Positions 7,062 through 13,498 of a stretch of DNA of 13,587 bases are shown piece after piece; position 1 is the first letter of the stretch, and each line of letters opens with the position of its first letter. A model generated the notes under the pieces. The model ran no database searches. It worked only from the letters and a program-made list of their open reading frames with translations, and was not told where the DNA came from. Source of the stretch: Candidatus Gastranaerophilales bacterium (GTDB lineage: Bacteria > Cyanobacteriota > Vampirovibrionia > Gastranaerophilales > Gastranaerophilaceae); the NCBI GenBank assembly GCA_944326495.1, contig CALVEE010000054.1, positions 1 through 13,587 of the forward strand, written 5' to 3'. Made by a program: the position numbers and the translations under genes.

Positions 7062-7775
7062 ATGAATGATAATAACGATGAAAGCATAATAGCACACCTT
7101 GAGGCTTTGAGAGAAACTCTTTTGAAATGCATTACATCACTGGCTGTAATGCTTGTTCCTATGCTTTTTTTAGCACCTAAATGTCTTGATTTGTTTATTA
7201 AATTTTTAACAAAAGACACAAATCTGGTTTTGAACTATTTTTCGCCTGCGGAAGTTTTTCTTATCCAGATAAAGTTTGCGCTTGTTCTTGATTTGGTTAT
7301 TTGTTTTCCGTATATAGCAAAACAGGTTTGGAGTTTCTTTGTACCTGCGCTTTACGAAAACGAAAAGAAGTTTATAACCTCAATTGTTCTGACTTCTAGC
7401 AGCTTGTTTATTCTTGGGGTTATTTTCTGTCTGTTTGTAATGCTTCCGCTTGTAATAAGATTTGGATTGAGTTTTATCACAGCTAACATTCACGCAATGT
7501 GGGGAATTACAAATATGATAAATATGTCATTGTGGATGTCAGTAGCGTTCGGCATAATGTTTCAATTCCCGTTAATTACATACTCTCTTATAAAGCATAA
7601 TATTGTATCATATGAAACCTTTAGCGATAAACGTCCGTATGTAATTGTAATCCTTTTAATACTAGCAGCAATCTTTACACCGCCGGATGTTTTAAGCCAG
7701 TTAATTTTATTTACCCCGACATACCTCTTGTTTGAGCTCGGACTTTTGTGCGCTAAATTTAAGCAAAAAACTTGA
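7062..7775 (+). CDS. tatC: TatC, twin-arginine signal receptor
   Basis: The 237-residue polytopic protein, with six expected membrane helices, is the Tat subunit that recognises the RR motif. Family landmarks are HLEALRETL (residues 12-20), FSPAEVF (60-66), QVWSFFVPALYENEKK (88-103), FQFP (167-170), DKRPYV (189-194) and TPPDVLSQ (206-213). The glutamate corresponding to the E. coli E103 region is kept (E101), and so is the aspartate of TPPD (D209). In the N-terminal HLxELR motif the usual fourth-position Glu is Ala, with a Glu one place earlier (E14); similar variants exist in other phyla. The ATG follows the tatA stop by 2 nt and has no strong ribosome site of its own, so translation is probably coupled to tatA. 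Confidence 0.96.
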   Translation: MNDNNDESIIAHLEALRETLLKCITSLAVMLVPMLFLAPKCLDLFIKFLTKDTNLVLNYFSPAEVFLIQIKFALVLDLVICFPYIAKQVWSFFVPALYENEKKFITSIVLTSSSLFILGVIFCLFVMLPLVIRFGLSFITANIHAMWGITNMINMSLWMSVAFGIMFQFPLITYSLIKHNIVSYETFSDKRPYVIVILLILAAIFTPPDVLSQLILFTPTYLLFELGLLCAKFKQKT

Positions 7776-7802
7776 CTGATAGCGGCTCTTATGATGTAAA
7801 AT
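7772..7802 (+). promoter_or_regulatory. Putative lar operon promoter, possibly giving a leaderless larB mRNA
   Basis: TTGACT at 7772-7777 overlaps the tatC stop, and TGTAAAAT ends at 7802. The 31-nt block matches 4236-4266 at 24 positions. If TAAAAT (7797-7802) is the -10, transcription would start at or next to A7809, the first base of the larB ATG. This would explain the lack of any ribosome site before larB. The 19-nt spacer is longer than the sigma70 optimum. Confidence 0.45.
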
Positions 7803-7808
7803 AGTTTT

Positions 7809-8480
7809 ATGGATAAATATATAGACTTGGATTTTGCAAAACTTGATATTGAAAGGCAGAAGCGCAGAGGGTGTTCGGAAGCTGTTTTTTGTGAGTGCAA
7901 AACGACAGAACAGTTAGTAAAAATTTTTTCGGAGTTTAATAAGCAGGGACAAAATGTCTTAGGGACACATGCTTCTAAAGAACAGGCAGAAGCTTTGCAA
8001 GAAGAGTTTAAAGAGATTAAATATAATCGAGAGGCTGGAACTATAACTCTTATTAATAAGCCTATAGAAAAAATCGGCGAAGTCGCAATTTGTACCGGAG
8101 GAACCGGAGATATTCCGGTTGCGGAAGAAGCAGCCGAAACTGCAATGTTTTACGGCAGCAATGTCTCTAAATATTATGATATCGGTGTTGCCGGTATCCA
8201 CAGGCTTTTTGACAAAATTGATAATATAAGAAAAGCTAATGTAATTATTGCAGCTGCCGGCATGGAAGGAGCCTTAGGCGGAATTATTACGGGGCTTGTT
8301 GATATTCCTGTGATTGCAGTCCCGACTTCCGTTGGATACGGAACTTCACTAAAAGGAGTCTCCGCTCTTCTTACAATGCTTAATTCATGCGCGGAAGGTA
8401 TGACTGTTGTAAACATTGATAACGGATTTAATGCAGGCTACAGCGCTGCACAGATTAACAGAAAAATTACGGGAAGGTAA
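7809..8480 (+). CDS. larB: LarB, nickel-pincer cofactor carboxylase/hydrolase
   Basis: LarB carboxylates the pyridinium ring of nicotinic acid adenine dinucleotide and hydrolyses it to the mononucleotide, the first step to the nickel-pincer nucleotide (NPN) cofactor. The 223-residue protein has the LarB-specific N-terminus with RRGCSEAVFCECKT (19-32). A PurE-like AIR-carboxylase domain follows (about 90-220), with CTGGTGDIPVAEEA (95-108), AAAGMEGALGG (148-158), VPTSVGYGTS (171-180) and NIDNGFNAG (202-210). C194 in the NSCAEG motif matches the conserved cysteine reported to attack the pyridinium in Lactiplantibacillus LarB. The ATG lies 33 nt after tatC and has no visible Shine-Dalgarno, so expression is either by coupling from the Tat operon or from a leaderless transcript. 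It is the first gene of the lar cluster. Confidence 0.95.
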   Translation: MDKYIDLDFAKLDIERQKRRGCSEAVFCECKTTEQLVKIFSEFNKQGQNVLGTHASKEQAEALQEEFKEIKYNREAGTITLINKPIEKIGEVAICTGGTGDIPVAEEAAETAMFYGSNVSKYYDIGVAGIHRLFDKIDNIRKANVIIAAAGMEGALGGIITGLVDIPVIAVPTSVGYGTSLKGVSALLTMLNSCAEGMTVVNIDNGFNAGYSAAQINRKITGR

Positions 8481-8485
8481 GAAAT

Positions 8486-9223
8486 ATGGATTTATATTTT
8501 GAATGCAAATCAGGAATTTCAGGTGATATGTCAGTAGGAGCCCTGCTGGACTTAGGTGCGTCAAAAGAAAAACTTGATAGAGCTTTAAGTTCAATGAAGC
8601 TGGAAAATGAATTTCAATATGAAATTACAAAGAAATCAATAAACTCAATTATGACAACAGATTTTAATGTTATTTTACCAAACACACATCACCATCATCA
8701 CGAACACCGAAATCTTTTGGATGTGAATAAAATTATTGATAAATCTGATATGAGTGAAAAAGCAAAAGAGCTTGCGAAAAAGATTTTTAAAATTGTAGCG
8801 GAAGCAGAAGCCGAAGTCCACGGAAAAGACGTAAATGAGATACATTTTCACGAAGTCGGCGCAATTGATTCAATTGCGGATATAGTTAGTTTTGCAGTTT
8901 TATTTGATGATATTAATCCGGAAAAAGTATATTTTTCTACTTTAACGGAAGGACAGGGGTATGTTGAATGCGCCCACGGGCGCTTACCGGTTCCGGCTCC
9001 TGCTGTTTGCAAAATTGCCGAAAAATATAAACTGCCAATGCGTTTTACGGATAATGACGGAGAAATGGTTACCCCGACAGGTGCCGCAATAGCCGCCTCG
9101 CTTTATACGGGAGAAAAACTTCCGGAAGAATTTATAATCAATAAAACCGGATATGGCGCAGGGAAAAGACCCTACAAAAGTCCGATTTTAAGAGTTATGT
9201 TAATAAATGAGAAAGGAGAATAA
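8486..9223 (+). CDS. larC: LarC1-only nickel insertion protein for the NPN cofactor (LarC2 domain absent)
   Basis: LarC is the CTP-dependent nickel insertase (cyclometallase) of NPN synthesis. The 245 residues begin with FECKSGISGDMSVGALLDLG, typical of LarC. A histidine cluster follows (H68-H72 and H74), the usual nickel-handling feature. Further motifs are FHEVGAIDSIADIV (121-134), AHGRLPVPAPA (163-173), TPTGAA (196-201) and GYGAGKRPYKSPILRVML, which normally marks the end of the LarC1 half. Full LarC proteins are roughly 400 residues and continue into a LarC2 domain with an ETNIDDM-type opening. Here a stop follows at once, and that stop region also holds the ribosome site (AAAGGAG) of the next gene. 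No LarC2-like frame continues in any phase. Spacing to larB is 5 nt, with GGAAGG at 8473-8478 as ribosome site. How nickel insertion works without LarC2 is unclear. Confidence 0.9.
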   Translation: MDLYFECKSGISGDMSVGALLDLGASKEKLDRALSSMKLENEFQYEITKKSINSIMTTDFNVILPNTHHHHHEHRNLLDVNKIIDKSDMSEKAKELAKKIFKIVAEAEAEVHGKDVNEIHFHEVGAIDSIADIVSFAVLFDDINPEKVYFSTLTEGQGYVECAHGRLPVPAPAVCKIAEKYKLPMRFTDNDGEMVTPTGAAIAASLYTGEKLPEEFIINKTGYGAGKRPYKSPILRVMLINEKGE

Positions 9224-9225
9224 TT

Positions 9226-10125
9226 ATGCATTTAGGAAACGGAATTATTTGTCCTGTTACTGGAATTCCAATGCTTGCTTTAGCCGGAGTAACAGCATTT
9301 TATGCTTATAAAAAAGCAAAGAAAGAGTTTACTAAGGATAAAATTTTACCCGCTGTAAACTTAACAGCTTTAGTTTTTGGCTTGCAGATGATAAATTTTG
9401 CAATCCCTCAAACCGGCTCTAGCGGTCATATTGTGGGCGCAATCCTGCTGGCAGCGCTTTTAGGACCATACACAGCGTTTCTTGCAATGTGCGCAATACT
9501 TCTTGTTCAGGCGGTATTCTTCGCTGACGGCGGCCTCTTGGCTTTAGGATGTAATATTTTTAATATGGGATTTCTTGCCTGTTTTGCAGCTTATCCCCTC
9601 TTGTACAAACCACTTGCCGAAAGAAAAAGAATGTTTTCAGGAGCTTTAATTGCTTCTGTTGCAGCTCTTCAATTAGGTTCAATAGCCGTTGTCGCAGAAG
9701 GTGCTTTATCCGGTTCTATTGCAGGAAGATTAGGAGATTTTACACTTTTAATGCAGGGAATTCATCTTCCGATTGGAATTATTGAGGGTACTGTAACCGG
9801 TGCAATTATTATTGCCGCTAAATTTGTTGATATAAAGAAATTTTCTTATTCAATGGGCGCTCTTGCACTTGTTTTAGCAGGAATAATTTCCAATTTCGCA
9901 TCTCAAATGCCTGACGGTCTGGAATGGTCGCTGCTGAATATATCCAATTCCGTAGTTGAGCAGACTCAAGGTGTAATTTATACCGTATCAGAAGCTTTAC
10001 AAGCTAAGACTGCAATTTTAGCCAATATGCCGTTTACATCAGGCAGTATTGCAGGGTTATTCGCGGTTGCAGCTTTAATGTATCTCACTTGTTCTAATTT
10101 GTGCAAGGCAGAAGAGAATGCATAA
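9226..10125 (+). CDS. nikM: NikM/CbiM-family nickel permease with PDGLE (NikN-like) C-terminal part
   Basis: This 299-residue multi-pass membrane protein is the substrate-binding component of an ECF-type metal transporter. It starts MHLGNG, with His2 next to the initiator Met as in CbiM/NikM metal sites. It also has the family core TGSSGHIVGAILLAALLGP (His68), then FFADGGLLALGCNIFNMG (98-115) and GIHLPIGIIEG (178-188). PDGLEW at 229-234 marks a fused NikN/CbiN-like part, ending in a membrane helix near 272-288. Location inside the lar operon makes nickel a far better substrate guess than cobalt. The CbiQ-like and CbiO-like subunits are not in the window; solitary CbiMN-type proteins with residual transport have been reported, or the energy module may be elsewhere. 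The gene begins 2 nt after larC and overlaps larE by 8 nt. Confidence 0.9.
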   Translation: MHLGNGIICPVTGIPMLALAGVTAFYAYKKAKKEFTKDKILPAVNLTALVFGLQMINFAIPQTGSSGHIVGAILLAALLGPYTAFLAMCAILLVQAVFFADGGLLALGCNIFNMGFLACFAAYPLLYKPLAERKRMFSGALIASVAALQLGSIAVVAEGALSGSIAGRLGDFTLLMQGIHLPIGIIEGTVTGAIIIAAKFVDIKKFSYSMGALALVLAGIISNFASQMPDGLEWSLLNISNSVVEQTQGVIYTVSEALQAKTAILANMPFTSGSIAGLFAVAALMYLTCSNLCKAEENA

Positions 10126-10879
10126 TAAATTAGAGAGTTTAAAAACTTATCTTAAGGAAAAGCAAGGACTGCTCCTTGCTTTTTCCGGCGGAATTGACAG
10201 CACAATGCTTCTTTATTTATGCAAAGATTTAAATATAACTGCAGTTACCTTTAAATCTGTATTCCAAACAGAAGAAGAAATCAGTTTAACAAAAGAGCTT
10301 TGCAAAAAATATAATGTTAAGCAGGAAATAATTGATTTTTTCCCCCTTGAAGATGAATTAATACGCAATAACCCCAAAGACCGCTGCTATCTGTGCAAAA
10401 AGATGATGTTTACAAAAATCAGGTCAAAATATCCTGATAAAACAATTATTGACGGCACAAATTTTGATGATTTAAGCAGTTTCCGCCCGGGATTAGAAGC
10501 TCTTAAGGAACTTAAAATTATATCACCGCTGGCAGAACATAAAATTACAAAAGCAGAAATAAGAGAGTTTGCAAGAGATTTGGATTTACCAAACCATAAT
10601 AAGCCTTCAACCCCCTGTCTTGCAACAAGATTTCCTTATAACACAATTCTTGCGGAACAAGAGTTACGGAAAGTTGAAGCAGGAGAAGCGGTATTAAAAA
10701 CCGCAGGTTTTGACGATGTACGTCTGCGGCTTCACGGTGATATTGCAAGAATTGAGCTTCCGAAATCAGAATTTAACAAAATAATCAATGATGAAAAAAT
10801 CTTAAACAAACTTAAATCTCTCGGTATACGCTATATAACGCTTGATTTGGAAGGTCTTAGGCGCGGAAGCATGGATTAA
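10118..10879 (+). CDS. larE: LarE, sulfur transferase of NPN cofactor synthesis (three-cysteine type)
   Basis: LarE adenylylates the dicarboxylated pyridinium mononucleotide and converts its carboxylates to thiocarboxylates that later bind nickel. The 253-residue protein has the PP-loop ATP site SGGIDS at 23-28, DGTNFDD (112-118), RPGLEAL (123-129) and PCLATRFPYNT (166-176). Three cysteines sit at family positions: C90 and C93 in RCYLCKK, and C167 in PCLATR. Single-cysteine LarE enzymes sacrifice the sulfur of one cysteine, whereas three-cysteine versions such as the Thermotoga protein hold a [4Fe-4S] cluster and can turn over. This protein fits the latter by motif. The start ATG lies inside the permease gene (8-nt overlap), implying coupled translation. 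Its stop overlaps the stop of the convergent transporter gene by 4 nt, with no terminator in between. Confidence 0.95.
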   Translation: MHNKLESLKTYLKEKQGLLLAFSGGIDSTMLLYLCKDLNITAVTFKSVFQTEEEISLTKELCKKYNVKQEIIDFFPLEDELIRNNPKDRCYLCKKMMFTKIRSKYPDKTIIDGTNFDDLSSFRPGLEALKELKIISPLAEHKITKAEIREFARDLDLPNHNKPSTPCLATRFPYNTILAEQELRKVEAGEAVLKTAGFDDVRLRLHGDIARIELPKSEFNKIINDEKILNKLKSLGIRYITLDLEGLRRGSMD

Positions 10880-11763
10880 TTGTGCATTACGCGTTTTCTT
10901 GTTATAATCAGGATTACCCCTGTAAGAACAGCAATTATACCTGCAATAATCCTTAAGGTAAGTTCTTCATGAAAAACGAGAACTCCTATTATAATAGCGG
11001 TTATCGGTTCCAGCGAACCCAGTATGGCAGCTGTTGTTGAGCCTATAAGTTTTATTGAGATTGTAATTGTCTCTATAGAAATTATTGTCGGGAAAAGAGC
11101 AAGAGCGAATGCACAGCACCATAGAAACGGAGTATTCAGAGGCTGCAGGTTATTACAAAATTTGAGGTTTACAATATAAACAAGCAGACCGAAGAGCATT
11201 ACGTAAAAACTCATCTTCGCACCGTTCATATGCTTTACCGGTTTGATATTTTTTACCCCTACAATATAGAGTGCATATAAAAGCGCCGAGCTTAATACCC
11301 ATAAAATACCCTTTATGTTTAATACAGCCTCTCCTTTACCGTGATATAAAAGCAAAATCCCCGATAAGATTAAGCAGGTAGAAAAAATAAATGTTTTTGT
11401 AATCTTCTCTTTATAAAAAACTGCCATTATAAACGCTACAATAACCGGATAAATGAAAAGTATTGTGCAGGCAATTCCGGCTTCTATATATTGAAAAGCT
11501 ATAAATAAAGTTAAAGACGAGAGTGAAAAAAATATGCCTAAGATAAAAAGCGGTAAAATTTCATTTTTTGAAATTTTAAAGGAGGTTTTTTTTATAAATT
11601 TAAGCCACAGACCGTACATAATAACAGCAAGCGCGTATCTGTAAAACAAAACGGAATTTGCGTCAATCCCTGCCGAATACATCGGAAGAGCAAATAAAGG
11701 GTTTGTACCGTAGCTTGCTGAAGCAATTGCTCCTAGCGTTACGCCTGTAGCTTTTCTTCTCAT
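10876..11763 (-). CDS. EamA/DMT-superfamily transporter
   Basis: The 295-residue protein is an inner-membrane carrier with ten predicted helices in two EamA repeats of five (about 1-140 and 150-290). Each repeat ends in the typical pattern of a small-residue helix, a proline and a positively charged loop: IEAGIACTILFIYPVIVAF in the first half and SLEPITAIIIGVLVFHEELT in the second. The family exports amino acids, nucleobases or other metabolites; the substrate cannot be told from sequence. The N-terminal MRRKATGVTLGAIASASYGTNP is typical. No clear ribosome site precedes the ATG at 11763-11761, where the upstream DNA is AT-only. It is convergent with larE, so it is not part of the lar operon. 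Confidence 0.9.
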   Translation of the reverse strand: MRRKATGVTLGAIASASYGTNPLFALPMYSAGIDANSVLFYRYALAVIMYGLWLKFIKKTSFKISKNEILPLFILGIFFSLSSLTLFIAFQYIEAGIACTILFIYPVIVAFIMAVFYKEKITKTFIFSTCLILSGILLLYHGKGEAVLNIKGILWVLSSALLYALYIVGVKNIKPVKHMNGAKMSFYVMLFGLLVYIVNLKFCNNLQPLNTPFLWCCAFALALFPTIISIETITISIKLIGSTTAAILGSLEPITAIIIGVLVFHEELTLRIIAGIIAVLTGVILIITRKRVMHN

Positions 11764-11812
11764 AATATGATAATCTAACTTAAAACATTTTAAAAAGCAA
11801 TTAACTTCATGC

Positions 11813-11841
11813 TTGAGAAAATTTGTATTATAAGTTATACT
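11813..11841 (+). promoter_or_regulatory. Promoter of the exported cysteine-rich protein gene
   Basis: TTGAGA (11813-11818) and TATACT (11836-11841) are separated by exactly 17 nt in the gap between divergent genes. The expected start near 11848 leaves a leader of about 25 nt containing GAGGT. Confidence 0.65.
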
Positions 11842-11873
11842 AAATTGTGAAAAAAAATTAGAGGTATTGAGTT

Positions 11874-12587
11874 ATGCTAAAAAGACTTTTATCACTATTC
11901 ACAGTAGTATCAATTATCGGACTTAATACCATCCCCGTATTAGCCGAAAGCTGTGAAAAAACAGTTGCAGTAGAGCATTTAGATGTTCATAAAAAAGCTC
12001 CCTGCAATGTTGTTACAATTACAAATCTTAGAAAAACAGTAGAAAAAGGTAATGTTCTGCAGTTTGTATTTGATGAGAAATTTTTCTCTAAATGTGCTCA
12101 AGCAGGGCAAATGGTTCATTTTGTAGTCCCGCAGGCACTTTATACACAAGAAGGGACTTTAATCCTGCCTTGCGGAACGAAGATTGTTGCGGAAGTAACG
12201 AATATTGAAAAACCGAAATGGTTTAACAAAAACGCGCGTGTAAGCTTGATATTCAGACAAATAGTACTTCCGGACAATACCTGTATTGCAATCAAGGCAA
12301 GACCGTTTACAAAAGACTGTAAGCTGAAAGAAGGCCCCTGGACAACTACCGGAAAGCTTGTTCTTTCAACTCTTACTCTTGGTATAGTCGGTGCAGGAGC
12401 CGGAGTTGGTTTTGCATTTATTCCTAACCCTGCAGAAATCGGAGCAGGTTTGGCAATTGGTATTCCAATTGGCTGCGGTGTCGGCTTTGTTGTTGGGCTT
12501 ATAACACCCGGCTGCCATTATAAAGCTAAAAAAGGCGAAGCTGTTTATGCTTTGCTGATAGATGAGTTTAGCGTTTGCAATAAGTAG
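11874..12587 (+). CDS. Exported cysteine-rich protein with C-terminal Gly-rich membrane hairpin, unknown function
   Basis: I do not recognise a family. The 237 residues begin with a Sec signal (KR, hydrophobic LLSLFTVVSIIGL, cleavage after VLA at about residue 24). A periplasmic part runs to about 155. Within it, TLILPCGTKIVAEVTNIEKP followed by a strand-rich RVSLIFRQIVLPDNTCIAIKA is reminiscent of small beta domains with a G-T-x-L-P-x-G-T-x-V pattern (for example in TrbI/VirB10-like proteins); this is only a resemblance. Residues 161-211 form two Gly/Ala-rich hydrophobic stretches split by IPNPAEIG, probably a membrane hairpin. The mature protein has nine cysteines (27, 44, 74, 100, 137, 149, 201, 214, 235), high for a periplasmic protein and suggesting disulfides. 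GAGGT at 11861-11865 supports the start. It is monocistronic with a strong terminator. Confidence 0.85.
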   Translation: MLKRLLSLFTVVSIIGLNTIPVLAESCEKTVAVEHLDVHKKAPCNVVTITNLRKTVEKGNVLQFVFDEKFFSKCAQAGQMVHFVVPQALYTQEGTLILPCGTKIVAEVTNIEKPKWFNKNARVSLIFRQIVLPDNTCIAIKARPFTKDCKLKEGPWTTTGKLVLSTLTLGIVGAGAGVGFAFIPNPAEIGAGLAIGIPIGCGVGFVVGLITPGCHYKAKKGEAVYALLIDEFSVCNK

Positions 12588-12595
12588 AAAATTTT

Positions 12596-12639
12596 AATAA
12601 ACGAGGCGCGGGCTTTAAGCCCGCGCCTCGTTTATTTTT
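12596..12639. terminator. GC-rich bidirectional terminator between convergent genes
   Basis: An 18-bp perfect stem (12596-12613 with 12619-12636) encloses a TTTAA loop. The inner stem CGAGGCGCGGGC is strikingly GC-rich for this DNA. T-rich tails follow on the plus strand (TTTATTTTT) and on the minus strand (TTTATTAAAATTTT). It therefore can end both the 11874 gene and the glycosyltransferase gene, whose stop codon overlaps its edge. Confidence 0.95.
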
Positions 12640-13321
12640 AATCAAAAAAACGGTATTTAAATAATGTCCAAATGGCTTGAACACCATCTTTCCAGGTTAT
12701 TTTTTTCCCTTCGTGCGATTTACGTGCATTATAAGAAATCGGCACTTCCATAAATCTTGCATTCTTTTTGAGAATTTTAGCCGTAATTTCAGGTTCAAAA
12801 TCAAACCTGTTGGATTTTATTGTTATATCTTTAATGAAATCTGCACGAAAAGCTTTATAGCAGGTCTCCATGTCCGTAAGATACGTACCGAAGAGCAATC
12901 TGGTTAAATATGTTAGTGAAACATTTGCTAGATAACTCAGCAGCAAAAAATTTCCATTGTTGCGTTTATCAGCAAGTCTTGAACCGTAAACGACATCAGC
13001 TGTGTCTGTTACTATCATATGGACTAACGGTTTATAATCAGCAGGATTATACTCTAAATCCGCATCCTGAATTATTATAATATCGCCAGTTGCAGCATAA
13101 AATCCTGTACGAAGAGCCGCACCTTTTCCCATATTCCGGGTATGAAAGAGCACTTTATATGGAAGGGATGCATATAAATCCCTGGTTCCGTCTGTAGAGC
13201 AGTCATCAATTAAAATGATTTCTTTTTCCAGCCCGAAATCAACACTCTCAACCTGTTCTAATATCTCAGTCAGAGACTCTTTTTCATTATAAACCGGTAT
13301 TAGAATTGAAATCTTTTTCAG
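12638..13321 (-). CDS. Family 2 glycosyltransferase (polyprenyl-phosphate mannosyltransferase-like), non-canonical CTG start proposed
   Basis: The protein resembles GT2 enzymes that move sugar from a nucleotide-sugar, often to polyprenyl phosphate, at the cytoplasmic membrane face. Counting from a CTG at 13321-13319 gives 227 residues, the usual length. Motifs are ISILIPVYNE (4-13), ILIDDCSTDGT (36-46), NMGKGAALRTG (63-73), the DxD metal site as QDADLEY with D86 and D88, YGSR, TDMETCYKAF, and a C-terminal RKSHEGKKITWKDG. A GTG at 13153 would remove the first 56 residues, including the nucleotide-binding strand, so it is not a credible start. Between the in-frame stop upstream of CTG and that GTG there is no ATG, GTG or TTG. 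AGGGGGAG lies only 2 nt before the CTG. A sequence error or slight decay is the alternative explanation. Sugar and acceptor are unknown. A TATAAT on the minus strand at 13388-13383 may be its -10. Confidence 0.85.
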   Translation of the reverse strand: MKKISILIPVYNEKESLTEILEQVESVDFGLEKEIILIDDCSTDGTRDLYASLPYKVLFHTRNMGKGAALRTGFYAATGDIIIIQDADLEYNPADYKPLVHMIVTDTADVVYGSRLADKRNNGNFLLLSYLANVSLTYLTRLLFGTYLTDMETCYKAFRADFIKDITIKSNRFDFEPEITAKILKKNARFMEVPISYNARKSHEGKKITWKDGVQAIWTLFKYRFFD

Positions 13322-13439
13322 AACTCCCCCTGTTAAGTTATTTTAGATTTACAAGAAGCAGAAATGTAATCTGTTTGCAATTATTATACTATAAAGAGAT
13401 TTTATTTACATAAATATTGTAATTAGTTGTTATTTAACA

Positions 13440-13473
13440 TTTACCCAAAATTATCTTTCTGGTATTATATAAT
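13440..13473 (+). promoter_or_regulatory. Putative promoter of the gene at 13499
   Basis: TTTACC (13440-13445) is followed after 17 nt by TATTAT (13463-13468), which has an upstream TGG like an extended -10. An overlapping perfect TATAAT lies at 13468-13473 and is an alternative. The arrangement resembles the one at 406-434. Confidence 0.45.
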
Positions 13474-13498
13474 ATGGGATTACAGAGGAATTTAAGAT

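Noticed and set aside
7562..7900. 112-codon minus-strand frame across tatC and larB
   Set aside because: It is antisense to conserved regions of two recognised genes, with no independent support.
8174..8594. Minus-strand frames within larB and larC
   Set aside because: Shadows of conserved coding sequence; composition is that of a reverse-complemented gene.
9190..9240. Programmed frameshift joining larC to a LarC2 part
   Set aside because: No LarC2-like sequence follows in any phase. The next frame opens with the permease start MHLGNG and is closed upstream by TGA at 9208-9210.
12638..13153. Short glycosyltransferase starting at GTG 13153
   Set aside because: This would delete the conserved PVYNE and DDCSTDGT segments that are intact upstream in the same frame.
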